From positions 992,001 to 1,056,000 of the forward strand of contig JAWWNJ010000037.1 of the NCBI GenBank assembly GCA_037176885.1: 64,000 bases of DNA, in the 5' to 3' direction. A program made the translations under genes and the position numbers. Shown here piece by piece: positions 9,673-20,615 of this stretch. The first letter of the stretch is position 1. Every line of letters starts with the position of its first letter. Under the pieces are notes generated by a model. The model was not told where the DNA came from. It saw only the letters and a program-made list of their open reading frames with translations, and made no database searches. The stretch comes from Favolaschia claudopus (lineage: Eukaryota; Basidiomycota; Agaricomycetes; Agaricales; Mycenaceae).

Positions 9673-10929
9673 TCATACAAGATTTTGCTGCCCCTCGCCA
9701 ATGTAGATGTCGACGCCACTGCTGCGTATCCTTCGTAGCTCGACGAGGATATCTTCATCCGGGGCGGCGAGGCCATCGAAGGCGCTTATGATGAGAATAT
9801 TGAGCCGTAACGTACTCAAAGACCGGACTTTGAGCATACGAACGACGACTTCAAAGTCGCCTCGCGACCGAGTGCATTTGAGTGTGCACGTGAGATGCTC
9901 CAGATTCGGCAGAAAAGCTGGATCTGTAGCAAGCGTCTCCAGAACGGAGACTAAGTCGCTGGTCGATAACGTGAGACTGAGAGTCTCGAGGGTGGGCACT
10001 ACATAGAGATATTCTGCGGTGGGAGCGTCGAGGACAAGGCAACGCAGTGGGGGAGAAGAGCGGAGGATGAAAGCTGAGAAGTCGCTGACTGCATCGGGGA
10101 GAGTCTTATTGCAGTGAATGTGGAGGCTCTCGAGGGCAGGTAAAGTGATATATCTCAATAGAATCGTGGAGTTGATCCCCCGGAACGACGACGACCTCAC
10201 TCCGAGACGCAGTTCCTTGAGTGCTAGGAGCGTGCAAGGCTCGAAATCTCCCGCAGGTGAATCACCATAACCGGAGAAGTCCGCTAAGAAGGTGCAGTGC
10301 AGTAATCCAGGAGACATGTGCATAAGATCGATCCAATCCTGCACATAGAAAAGCTTCTTGTCATGGACTGTGACAACCAATTTCTTCAGCGATTGAAATC
10401 GTAGTTGGGGAATGCGATATTCGTTATGAGGGTCGGCCAAGAAGAGCAGCGAAACTTCTTCTACGCGGCACGCGAACCAATCGATGATATGCTTGACACC
10501 CTCCGAAAGGTCCGAGGTGACCTCCAATGTTAGAGAAATTGGAAGGGGGCGAGAACGCTCCAACCAGACCCTATAAAGTTGGAAGGAGTTGTCCCCCCGC
10601 GGTGAGCCTTCCATTCGTAAAGGTGCCCACAGCCCGGGAGTGGAAATGGCGATGTCCCGCCAGAGCTGGCACACATTCGAGACCAGCATCGGCGCCAGCT
10701 TCGGGTAAGGTCTTGACGCTCTTTCGTCCTTGTCAAAACGTAGGCAATAGACAAAGATCTTTGACTGCAGCTCCACTGGCAAACGCGCCATCGGGTCAAG
10801 CACCGCATTCAGATTGCGCTGAGCTCGACTCCGCCGACCAATCAAGTCGTCAAGAATCGCTTTCTGCGCCTCGATCTCCGAAGAGAGAGCAGCGATCTCC
10901 TGTTGCAGCTCTGAGGGGGCGAACGACAT
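9673..10929 (-). CDS. F-box-like protein (418 aa), inverted duplicate of the 988 gene
   Basis: Single exon. The first 60 residues are almost identical to the gene at 988 (MSFAPSEL, then EIAALSSEIEAQKAILDDL), followed by the F-box (DPMARLPVELQSKIF, CQLWRDIAISTPGLW) and a leucine-rich body ending in VDIYIGEGQQNLV. Compared with its twin it has small in-frame deletions and many substitutions, but no stop or frameshift, so both copies appear to be kept as proteins. The leader block at 10953-10974 and the 3' flank are also shared. Predicted SCF substrate adaptor. Confidence 0.85.
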   Translation of the reverse strand: MSFAPSELQQEIAALSSEIEAQKAILDDLIGRRSRAQRNLNAVLDPMARLPVELQSKIFVYCLRFDKDERASRPYPKLAPMLVSNVCQLWRDIAISTPGLWAPLRMEGSPRGDNSFQLYRVWLERSRPLPISLTLEVTSDLSEGVKHIIDWFACRVEEVSLLFLADPHNEYRIPQLRFQSLKKLVVTVHDKKLFYVQDWIDLMHMSPGLLHCTFLADFSGYGDSPAGDFEPCTLLALKELRLGVRSSSFRGINSTILLRYITLPALESLHIHCNKTLPDAVSDFSAFILRSSPPLRCLVLDAPTAEYLYVVPTLETLSLTLSTSDLVSVLETLATDPAFLPNLEHLTCTLKCTRSRGDFEVVVRMLKVRSLSTLRLNILIISAFDGLAAPDEDILVELRRIRSSGVDIYIGEGQQNLV

Positions 10930-10952
10930 GGTGGGAGACAAGAGAAGGGTCA

Positions 10953-10974
10953 CGGCCAAACACGAGACGCGACA
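10953..10974 (-). promoter_or_regulatory. conserved F-box 5' leader element, copy 2
   Basis: On the minus strand it reads ATGTCGCGTCTCGTG then TTTGGCCG, 23 bp upstream of the ATG at 10929: the same placement as copy 1 before the ATG at 988. Confidence 0.45.
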
Positions 10975-11178
10975 TCATCGACATGACCGGCGCCAATCCG
11001 GCAACAGTTGTGTTATAAAAAGACGCGGTCGAAAGTAGCGTCAACCGCGTCGGTGGTGTAACGGTCGCCGCTTGAAAGTCATGAAAGTATCTCAGCCCGT
11101 CCGAGACCAAGCTAACAAAAGGAAATTAGTGAGTATCGACATTGACGGAAGCACAGCAGCACGTACCACCAGCGAAAC

Positions 11179-11523
11179 TACACGCACCCCCACCCCCTTC
11201 CCTGACCTGTCCCCCCGTCTCTCAACGAAAAGCCCAATCACGGCCCATGGTCCCTCACACAGTCATCAAACAGAAATCGTTCAGCCGAGCAACGCCAACG
11301 AAAGGATCGCAGGGGTGGTCTGCGAGTAGAACAAGACCGGCTGGTATAGACGACGACTAGCGACACCGCACGCACCACCTGTCTCCCGTCTCCGTACGAA
11401 AAGCCGCGCCGCCCACGGCCCATAACAGATGGTCATCAAACAAAAGTCGTCCAGCAGAGCGACGCCAACGAAGGCGGCGCAAGGCTAGTTCGGTGATATG
11501 ACGAGACAGGCCGGTATAGATGC
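11179..11523 (+). repeat. two-copy imperfect tandem repeat, about 165 bp per unit
   Basis: Unit 1 (about 11179-11352) and unit 2 (about 11366-11523) share ordered blocks: CACGCACC, CCCGTCTC, ACGAAAAGCC, ACGGCCCAT, TCATCAAACA, AACGCCAACGAA/GACGCCAACGAA and GGTATAGA. Differences are scattered substitutions and small indels. No coding frame is shared, so this is non-coding duplication of unknown origin. Confidence 0.6.
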
Positions 11524-12882
11524 TTTTCAAGCACGAGCTGCGCCAGCTGGGAGACCCAACGCGGGAATGGAGCGAGTGTTACCACCAGCGAGGGGCAGCT
11601 GCGCCGATAAAGAAGGTCGACAGCATACAGGACGTGGATATATGGACGAAGGCGCCTCCGACTGATGCCTTCATCACGTCAGAGTCGACAACAGCAAGGC
11701 AAATGAAATCTCACCATCTCGAAATCCCGACAAACGAAGAGCTCCGCATCGCAAAATCAGGCCGAGGTGATCATGATATGGTTGGCCGGCTCCAGCAAAC
11801 GATGACCAACACGCTGTGGCTTCTTGCGACATAGGCGGGCCTGCATGCGACACTCCGTCATCCAGGCAGGAAGTCCCTCATATCTTCCGATCTGATGAGC
11901 TCTTGTACAGGAGCGGATGGCGAGCCAGCATACACGCCATCTGAGAAATTCCCTGAATTTGAAGACTCTCCCGTCGTAGAAAGCTCGAGTTGAGCCTGTG
12001 CATACGTCAGATGGCCGACGGAGAATGAACAACATGAACTCACTTAACCTGATCCTACACGCAATACTCGCGCACCACGGCTCGGCTGAGAAGGTCTTCA
12101 TTCCGGACTAGAATAGTCGCGTCGGCCCTATGACGTGTATGAGCTGAGAGAAAATCTGGCTTGATTGGCTCCAAAACGTACAATGCCGACTGAGTAGGAG
12201 GTCTATGCGTACGATAGACACGAAAATCATACTAGATTCACCGTAGGTGATACACTGGCGTCGAATCGGCGATTCCGTGGACCACAGAGCAGATTCCAGA
12301 ACGAGGTATATCGGCAGTGGTACTTCATCCAGGCGTTATAACCTTCGCATCGGCGTCGGAGATATGGATGTCTGAAGTCCTTTTCACTGGTAAAGGTGAC
12401 AAAAGGTGGGTTTTAAGTGTATGCCGATTTAGAACGGTAATCTTGAAGAGAACCGTGTGAGTGTCAACATGAGACGAGAAATAGTGAGAGCTCACCTCAT
12501 TCCTCATTCAATGGCTAGCCGTGAACAGGTTCGAAAAAATTGGCTTCGATGTGTCAGTCCCAGCTGCTGTCAAAAAATGGGGGGTCAGCTCTCTCTTTTG
12601 CGGCTCGACTAGTTTGATGCATACCCAGCCAATACATAGCGCCATACTTCATCCTCCTGCCTTTCCCATCGTGAAGCTTGGAAGACTTGCCCGAGTCAAT
12701 ACTTAGTCTTTATCGTCTACTCTAAGTAACGTCAAATGTAGGCAACCAGAGCACGAGGTCGGAACAAGCAGGCCACAGGCAGCCTCCGCAGCGTCGGAGG
12801 CAATTTGAAGGAGGGTCTTGAGATCCAACGATGGGCCGTACGAGGCCGTACGAGGGTGAAGAGAGCAAAGAGGTGAGTGTCG
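11524..12882. other. intergenic, nothing recognised
   Basis: No gene-like frame, RNA gene or repeat is evident. A short GGCCGTACGAGGCCGTACGAGG duplication (one motif twice) lies near 12835-12856. Confidence 0.35.
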
Positions 12883-12940
12883 CAGCTAAACAAGGCACGC
12901 AACACTAACGCTCCCAATTGGGACGATATATTACGTAATC
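12883..12940 (-). promoter_or_regulatory. orphan F-box 5' leader element, copy 3
   Basis: These 58 bp match 35143-35201 closely (shared CAATTGGGA core, then TGTTGCGTGCCTTGTTTAGC on the minus strand). In the other copies the element directly precedes an F-box start, but downstream on the minus strand here (12882 to about 12650) no F-box coding is left. It is interpreted as the remnant of a lost gene. Confidence 0.45.
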
Positions 12941-13792
12941 AATAAAACAAGATTCGATTGGGCAGCAAGTCGGTGAAACAATCGGACTTAGTCGTAGTAT
13001 AGCAATAGTAGTTCTCTAAGCTTAAGTGAACACTATTTTACCCCGTCAGAGATTTCATTTAAGTACTGTACTATTGGGATACATAATGGATTCTTCCATC
13101 ACGCGGATTCAACAAGCGTTGAACGGTGAACGATCATCGATGTAGGCAGGCCGCAGAACGCATCGGTTGATAATTTCTCAAAGACAGAAGCTATGGAGCA
13201 GGCTTTGAGACTTGTAAGTCAAGATGAGTTTGCAACACATGAAACTGCATGAGACAATAACTTATAAGTAATCTTCACCAAATCAACTTGAAGGAATTGC
13301 ACTGTCACGCTTCAGTTTCTCGAAGTAACCAAAGCCTGTCTCGCTTTGCGTCAACTAAATGAAGAAACTGAACCCGGTAAAACTAGCCAGCCGTTCAACA
13401 AACCGATTTATAAACCGGTGTTCATGAACCTGCTTTCAAACTGGATCAGAAAACGATGCCCTAGACGATACGTCTGAATATGAGGAATGAGCAGTCCGGA
13501 TGCCTTAGTGTTGAGGATAAAGCAGTTGTGTACCCTGCATTGTCAAAGGGCACTGAGTTGACAGTATCAGGGAAACAAGTTACTGTATATAGTATTAAAA
13601 CTCACGCCGATTCAACGAACGATATAGGCAGAATGCATTGATTGATAATTTCTAAAAGACAGGTTCACAAAGAAGTATTTTGCCAGTATGTTGCGGCCAA
13701 GATGTTATGAGAATGATTATGCTGTCTATGATACATGACCTAATCAAACATTTAGAGCAAGTCGGACACTAGTCACACTACTCACAAAAGAA
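12941..13792. other. intergenic, nothing recognised
   Basis: AT-rich, with no protein-like frames. The 3' side is the terminator region of the minus-strand F-box gene ending at 13793. Confidence 0.35.
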
Positions 13793-15109
13793 TCAAACGA
13801 AATTCGTAGTCCGGCTCCCAGCATAGATCGACATCCCTTCTTCCCTCACGAGCTCTCGCAGACGCGTCAGTACTCCCAGCGGCAAATCCGTCTCCTTCCA
13901 CACGATAGTGGAAATCACTTGCACTGAACGCAACACCCATTCAGTTCCTTCACCGCGAGCGACTATTGTATCGAGGACAAGTTTCCAATTCGACGGTTTC
14001 CCAAAAGGTCCATGAATGAGAAGATGCTGCAACTTCGGCAAAAAATCCTTCGCCCGAATGACACCCAAAAGAGCGATATAATCGCTTTCGAGGCCGTGGA
14101 ATAGTTCTAGTGTCCTCAAGGCAGTGAGCGGGCGGAAGCAAGAGTCTAAGAGATTGGGGGAGAGGGGTGACCATTCGGCGCCCTCGAAGGGTGAGATAAC
14201 CATATGCAGTGACTGTAGCGAGGACGCGGAACCCGATTCGACGAAAAAGGAGAGGAGATCTTCGGGGATGATGTCGAGATTGGTTAGATGAAGTGTTTCC
14301 AGGGCAGGGAGTGTAAGACCCAGTAATATCTTTGCGCTATTCCTTGAATAATGACCAGCCGAAGCCGTTCCGAGGCGAAGGTGTCGCAGGGATGTATGAG
14401 TCGTTCGGGAATCCAGATCGTCAGCGTCCACGTCGTATTCCATGGACTCGAAGGTGCAATCCACTAGCGAGGGAGCCGCAAGAAGCATCCCTACACTGCT
14501 TGATATGAAACGGAAGATAGCGTCGTCGTCTGAGTCATCCAACTCGGAGTCTGCGAGATCATTGGAATAACATATTTCCATTCTCTGCAACTCGGGGAAG
14601 GGCCCTTGAGCTTCAACGTGATACAGCTGACTCTCGTCCGATACATGCAGTTCCAGATGTGCAATTTGTCGGCCAAAGTGCTTCAGCCACGCGCGTAATG
14701 AATGATGCAGCCCTTGGTGCAAACACAAAGAAAGAGGAAGCGCGCGTGCTCGCTCAAACCAGTCCCAGCATGCTTTGTTAAAATCGGGGTTCTTGGGCCT
14801 GACCTGTTTTATCTGTAAAGAAGCCCATAACGACGGGCAAGAGACCGCAATTTCGCGCCACAGCTGGCAGACGTGGAGAAATTTGAGCGGTTCCTCCGTG
14901 AAGACCGATGAGGGCGAGTCGGTAGTACAGCGTATGAAGATTTCCGATGCTATTTCGACCGGTAAACGGGCCATCGGGTCCAGGCTAGAATTCAAGGCGC
15001 GGCGGGCATCGCTTCGGCGTTTTTCAAGGGCTTTGAGCACATCGAGTTGGACGTCGATGGCAGATGAGAGTTCGGCGATACGTTTGTGGATATCTTCGAT
15101 GGACTCCAT
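13793..15109 (-). CDS. F-box-like protein, third sub-family (438 aa)
   Basis: Single exon. ATG at 15109 gives a MESIEDIHK start; the further upstream open frame looks like leader. The N-terminal coiled coil (RIAELSSAIDVQLDVLKAL) is followed by the F-box at about 45-95 (DPMARLPVEIASEIF, CQLWREIAVSCPSLW), an acidic insert near residues 195-205 (DDSDDD) and a leucine-rich C-terminus ending EEGMSIYAG...TNFV. Its paralogue is the broken gene spanning 35552-39542, which is colinear with it over the whole length and lets the damage there be mapped exactly. Confidence 0.85.
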   Translation of the reverse strand: MESIEDIHKRIAELSSAIDVQLDVLKALEKRRSDARRALNSSLDPMARLPVEIASEIFIRCTTDSPSSVFTEEPLKFLHVCQLWREIAVSCPSLWASLQIKQVRPKNPDFNKACWDWFERARALPLSLCLHQGLHHSLRAWLKHFGRQIAHLELHVSDESQLYHVEAQGPFPELQRMEICYSNDLADSELDDSDDDAIFRFISSSVGMLLAAPSLVDCTFESMEYDVDADDLDSRTTHTSLRHLRLGTASAGHYSRNSAKILLGLTLPALETLHLTNLDIIPEDLLSFFVESGSASSLQSLHMVISPFEGAEWSPLSPNLLDSCFRPLTALRTLELFHGLESDYIALLGVIRAKDFLPKLQHLLIHGPFGKPSNWKLVLDTIVARGEGTEWVLRSVQVISTIVWKETDLPLGVLTRLRELVREEGMSIYAGSRTTNFV

Positions 15110-15660
15110 GTAAGCGGAGGTCACCGCGCGTGGTGGACCCAGTTCGTTGTCACCACTTAGATGGTGGTGCGAGAAAGAGTCACGGTAGGCTGATGGCGCT
15201 GATGGCGCGTCAACTTCTGGAATCCGATCTCTCGTATTGATGCCACACAATGGCGAATATAAAAATTGATTCAACCCGGACTTTGACCTTGGATGAAGAA
15301 CGCTAAGTAGGAGTTTCAGACCTCCGTAGTAGCATGTTACTTGGCAATTCCGATGCATTCTCTTTGAATTCACATTTCTTGCACATTTCCCTGAAATTTC
15401 CGCTCAAAACTTGCTCAAAACAGTGGTTGACAGAAACCGCGAGTCCCAAACACTTGATCGCCAAATTGATTGATTCAGAGTATATGGAGTCGTCAACGAA
15501 ATATACCACAGAGCTGCTTAGACTATGAAATACGAATCTGGTATCGTAGAATACACAACCACAACTTACAAAATTCAAAAGTTTAGACTCGGTCGGGCTT
15601 GAATAATCATACTAATGGACTTGCTAGTAGTATAGTACGGGAACACTCGGAATTCCTGGT
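15110..15660. other. intergenic between two minus-strand genes
   Basis: Promoter of the F-box gene at 13793-15109 on the left and 3' flank of the membrane-protein gene on the right. No further gene is seen. Confidence 0.35.
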
Positions 15661-16423
15661 TCAAGCCTTTTCCGTTGACAGCTTTCGCAGCTTAATCGTG
15701 TCGTCTTCTCCTAGCGGAATCCCTCTCACAACCACCTTCCGCCTCCGATCCCGTCGCCTTAACAAAATCGCTGCAACAGCCAAAATGCCAACGAAAGCAA
15801 CTCCTCCGACGACTCCGCCAGCTATGGCGGCCACATGAACTTGTTTCACCGCGATATCCACCCTATGTAAAATATTAGTGAATCTCCCTTCCACATTGCA
15901 CTCAAAGCAAGAGAGAGAGAAAAAAGCGCATACTTACGTGTACACAAGATAGTCAAACTCGATGAGGGATACCGGATTCGCCGGGGATATCAACAAGGTA
16001 TGAGCGCCAGAGGGCATGGAAGTGTTGCTATACGCGAGACGGATGATATCGCTCGGTTGTGGATCGTTCCAGAGGCTAACATCGTAGCCGTCTAAATTGA
16101 AAATGACCCCCGCGCTGGCTTCTAGGAATACGTATACTTCGGAGCCTACCAGGACAAAAGTCAGTAATTATAACGAACGAGACAATATATATATACGACG
16201 GACCTGTGAACGAAACGAGGATAGGTTGGTTGGTCACGGTGGAGGTCCCGTTCCACGTCTGATTCGTCCATTGCGGTTCACAGGTATTCGGGTCGCAATG
16301 CAACGTTATGTTTGAAGTGTAGATCACAGCGGGGGACGTGTCGTCGATGGTGTAGTTTGTTAGCTTGCATAGCGCGGAGGTGCACAGGGAGGCAATAAAA
16401 CAGAGCGAGAGACTGCGGAGCAT
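15661..16423 (-). CDS. small single-pass membrane protein (209 aa, 3 exons)
   Basis: Exons 16204-16423, 15938-16145 and 15661-15862; introns of 58 bp (GTCCGT...TAG) and 75 bp (GTAAGT...TAG) keep the frame throughout. Residues 1-19 are a hydrophobic signal peptide. The next 120 or so residues form an extracellular beta-rich, N-glycosylation-site-rich region with the VYVFLEA...VIFNLDG pattern found in agaricomycete surface proteins. A transmembrane helix (about 150-172, IAGGVVGGVAFVGILAVAAI) is followed by a basic stop-transfer RRRDRRRK and a 25-residue cytosolic tail. It is architecturally similar to the larger gene at 26122-27592. A cell-wall sensing or binding role is plausible but unproven. 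Confidence 0.7.
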
Positions 16424-18337
16424 GGTTGGATTGCAAGGGCGGCGATTGAGCCAGTGAAGGCAGATTATTCGAGAGGAATATATATACCTGCCAAGCCGTA
16501 TGATCTCTTCCCGCTCCAGAATGTCCTACCTATCAACACCGTACCGGAAGCCGAAGCTTCTTGTTCCGTCTTCTTGGGAAGACATGCTGTATTACGCTTT
16601 GAAATGAGTTCCCGCCATGGGATATGACCTCGATACGAGCCAAAGATTCCACGACATAGATCCAAGACTGGAAATACAAGCCAATGGCGGCTGAATAGGT
16701 GGCGTTTTGGATGCTGTATTCGCGAGGATAACGGAGAGAAGTCGGATTATCTGCGTTAGCGCTTGATTGTACCAATGTTAAAAGCAGAGGTAGTATGAAT
16801 GACTTGCGGAGCCGAGGACGATAAGACTAGATTGCTCGAGGTAAGTTTTCTCTGGTCACAGACGAGACAAAGATGGAAACGCGACGCAGACCATAGAGAT
16901 CGAGACCAAAGACTGACTGTCTGAGCACTGTCTGTCCGATCATAGCCGTGAGCTGGGACCGAAAAGACTAAGCAACACATTCCGAATCAAGACACGCGGG
17001 GCGGACAGCCCGACAAGACTTCTTGACGAGACGGAGAACGCGCATAAGTACGTCGAAAGAAGCTGGAGACCAGGAACGAGCAGCACATCCAGCGGCGGAA
17101 ATCTGGACACATAGATAACACTCGCTGGCGAACAAGTCATAGAGCAGTTATAGAGTGAATACTGGGTGTCGCAGTAAGTTACGACTCGTGAGTCGTAAGA
17201 GTCAGACTCGAGCAAAAAAAAATGTCCAACGCCAGCGAGAAAGCCGTAAGTATTCATATTTGAATTCGCTGGTAGGCAACAAGTCTTCCAGGTACCGAGG
17301 CACGTCGACGTCCACGACGGTGGCTCTTCGACGACGCAGGCGAAGAGCAGACGGTCACTGGGAGCCTGAGAAAATTTCTATCTCGTTGATCAATCGGCAC
17401 TTCGGCCGGATCGGGAATTCGGACTTTACGTACAGTTCAACAGCAAGTCAACAGCAAGTTCAACAATCGTTCAACCAATCAGCTCGTAAAATCGGCCTCT
17501 TGTTGGACTCTTGCAAGCCTAAAGTCACAGCCAGAGGTGTGTACTATATTAAAGATGTAAGTACTGCATAAGGAGGTTAGAATCACTTCACTCGTCTGAT
17601 ATGCAACTGATATGTAGATTTTTTTTGAATCGACGACTCGGAGTCGCCACTCGGTCCGCTCAGAAGGCCGTCGTTGAATCTTGACGCCCACAAACAACTT
17701 GAAAGTGAAAGAGGAATTACTTACTTAGTTCAAATTGAGCCCAAAAAAACTTAGTTAACGCGAGGTTAAAAAGCGAATGAAGTACCCACTGCCTACCACA
17801 CCCGCCGCGTCAGGGCCCTAGCATGATTTTTGTCATGATCAGGGACTATAAGCTAGTCTGTTCGACTACATACGGGCATCATAGGCACGAGGCATCAGTT
17901 TAATCACAAACGAACAGAACTTCATCGGAATCTTGTACCTTGTTCGGCCCACCTCGGACAAAGTCAAACAAATAAAAGAACAAACGAAAGAGCAAAAAAG
18001 CATAAGTACCCCAGCCGAACGAGTCGAAGCGACCACGCCAGAACTACGATGCTTGGATGCCGCCACTACTGCGAGGGTACGCGGTCGCACCTTGAACCCC
18101 AGAGTAATTTACTCACTAGTCTAAGTGGCGGGGTCCGCACTGCACTACCTGGCTACATGCTGGCGACAATCTCAAGGCCACAGCGATAGCAGGCTAAATG
18201 TACCTAATCACTGCACACGAATTTGTCGATCCAAGAACTTCAACAACTCGTATAATTTGATTTCAGCCTGAGACTGACTTGACACTCAACTCACAAACGA
18301 CGCTGTAACAACGACTTGACTTTCGACAACCGCCTGA
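16424..18337. other. intergenic, nothing clearly coding
   Basis: Several short open frames occur; the minus-strand stretch 16533-16790 has vaguely secreted-protein-like composition and could be a decayed relative of the neighbouring membrane protein, but no splice-consistent model was found. The segment around 17610-17650 has a T-run and a short GACTCGGAGTC palindrome. Confidence 0.3.
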
Positions 18338-19876
18338 TTAGAACGTAAACTTCTCCCCCAACAACTCCTCCGTAGCGTCCCACAATTTCTTGGCCATCTC
18401 CTGCAAGATCACAATAATTGTAAGTAAATGACAAATGAGAAAGGAAGGAAACACAGGAAGTATAACGAAGAAACACGCACGGGATCGCTGCTATGAGGCG
18501 CAACCTGATCGTTCGCGACGACACAGTCGACTAGGTAGGAACCGGGTTGGTCTGTACACAAAGACACAATCAGTATAAGATTCAAGTAAAGATCGAGGAA
18601 ATTGCGCTGACCTTGAATGCGCGGGTCGAACGCCGCGACGACGGTTCTATCATCGTCAACATCGTCAATGAGCGATATTTTTTTTTTCATTGAGAGAGGA
18701 AGATAATCTCACGTAGCGGCGCCTTGAGCCATATTCTTGAACGGGAACTGAGTGTCGTTGGGGGTCCCGTCCTCCTTGAGCGCGCCTTTAGAACAAAAAG
18801 TTCGGTTGAGCAATAGCGATTCTTTAAATGAGATGAAACTGAGAGAAGAGTAATTCAGACAGACGTACCGATGCTTTTCATAAATATCTGATTCTCCGGC
18901 TTCTGCATCAGATTCGTATATATCGCTATTCAAAATCGCGTTCGTCAGCCATCTAAACAACCACCCTGTGCGAGCACAAAGGAAAAGAAAAGCCGCATAC
19001 CTCCAGGATGCAAACTAAACCCAATCACCCTGCCCCCACTCCTCCTCCCCACCTCCGCCGCAAACAGAATGCAAGCGCTCTTCGCCTGGAAATACCCGCT
19101 CTGGTTGGTATACTTCTCCGCCGTGGGGTGCGCAAGGAAATCAAGGTCGACGCCCGTGCCGTGCGCATGTCCGATGCTCGAGATCGTGACGACGCGGGGG
19201 GTGTATTTGGAGGAGGAAGAAGAAGAGAGGAGCTTTGGCGCGAGGAGCTTGGTGAGGAGGAAGGGCCCGATGTGGGCTGTGGAGAGCTGGGATTCGAAGC
19301 CGTCGGGGGTGAGTTGGAAGGGGCCGCCTCCGTGGGCGGCGTTGTGGATTAGAACCTAAGGTGAAAGGTTGTCTCAGCAAATGGAATCGAATGTAAAGAG
19401 ACGGAGAAGAATGAATAGATACTAAGCGGACAGACGTACATGGAGTGGCTCAGGATAGGCGTTAACCTCTGCTGCGGCCTTGCGCACGGAAGCGAGCGAA
19501 CACAGATCGAGGATGAGGGGGCGGATGTTTGCAGAGGGAACGGATTTTTTGATGGCCTCTTCGGACAGTTTCAATCTGAGAATAAAGAATGCTAAATATC
19601 GAATAAGAGGCAAAAGACGAGGAAAGATACGCACCTCTCGGCATTATACCCCGTAATAATAACGAGATTGGCGTACTTGGCGATGGCGCGAGCGGTTTCG
19701 AAGCCGATGCCGTTCAAGGAGGTGCCGGTGATCAGAACTGAAGAAGAAAATATTGAAGTGGTATAACTATTAAATAGGAGAAATAAGGACCAACCGTTCT
19801 TATCCTTGACCTGGTCCGCAAACGCCTGGAGGACTTCCTCGGCGGTGGTGGTGGCGGTGAAGGTGGGGAGGGACAT
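18338..19876 (-). CDS. short-chain dehydrogenase/reductase (324 aa, 9 exons)
   Basis: Exons 19795-19876, 19635-19737, 19440-19575, 19001-19355, 18869-18925, 18713-18785, 18612-18646, 18481-18551 and 18338-18400; all eight introns (57-84 bp) have GT...AG ends and the frame closes on a TAA. The Rossmann cofactor motif TGTSLNGIG lies near residue 32. The active site has SSIG near 155 and YFQAK (Tyr-x3-Lys) near 184. The tail (QGAATTVVAAFDPRI, then PGSYLVDCVVAN) is typical of fungal retinol-dehydrogenase-like SDRs. Expected NAD(P)H-dependent reduction or oxidation of a carbonyl/alcohol; substrate unknown. Paired palindromes lie in its upstream region. Confidence 0.85.
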
Positions 19877-20206
19877 GGTGGTCGGTAGGTAGATTGTTGG
19901 TTGGACAATTTATTTCTCGAGAGAGTTGGGGAGGACAGTGCGGAGGGAGGGAAGGGACGCGCAGTATTTATATATTCATGGAGGAGTTGGTGAGTACGTA
20001 CGTACGTACGCACACGAAACAGAATGAGCATGTCGGGGGATGAATTGAAAAACCTGCTTATCGATAAACTCGCACGAAGTGAGAAATAGCTCCCCGCGTA
20101 CCTGGGAGTCTTGCTCGAGGATCGCCCCGCGCCGCTCGACGCGTCACCCGCTGACGCAAATATCGTTTGTCCCTCTCTTGCTTCGTCCGATTCTCCTGCC
20201 TCGACG

Positions 20207-20283
20207 CTATTCGGATTTCCGAATAGGCCAAGTTCCTGGTTTGATCGATTTGATTAGACGTTGCTATTCGGAATTCCGAATAG
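20207..20283. repeat. pair of 20-bp palindromes upstream of the SDR gene
   Basis: The second site (20264-20283) is the perfect palindrome CTATTCGGAATTCCGAATAG. The first (20207-20226) differs only at the central step (CTATTCGGATTTCCGAATAG). They are 57 bp apart centre to centre and 330-400 bp upstream of the SDR start. The form suggests a dimeric regulator site (inference). The rest of 19877-20615 holds only a short TACG microsatellite near 19995. Confidence 0.5.
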
Positions 20284-20615
20284 GCAGACTGGCGTGGACG
20301 AGAATTGAATTCAAACACATCGTGGCAGCATGTCTCCGCGCAAGTCAAAGCCAGGTTGTATCCAGTAAAGTTCTTTTGTAACGTGAGGTCTTGATGCCTG
20401 TTTCACCGGCGTGAGATATCCCTCAAACCTGGACAAGGATCATTATCTCATGTATTGCCCAACATACGATACGCTAAAAGCTACTCACAACAGCCGTTCA
20501 TACACTACACATACCTCCGACCGCAAGCGCACCACCCAGTCCCAGTCAATCCCACACGATCATCTTGAAGCCGCGCATCTCCTACTGACGAGGGGGGATT
20601 GAAGGAAACATCCAC

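Noticed and set aside
16533..16790. Decayed copy of the adjacent membrane-protein gene
   Set aside because: Only a vague NATYS-type resemblance; could not be aligned over an exon.
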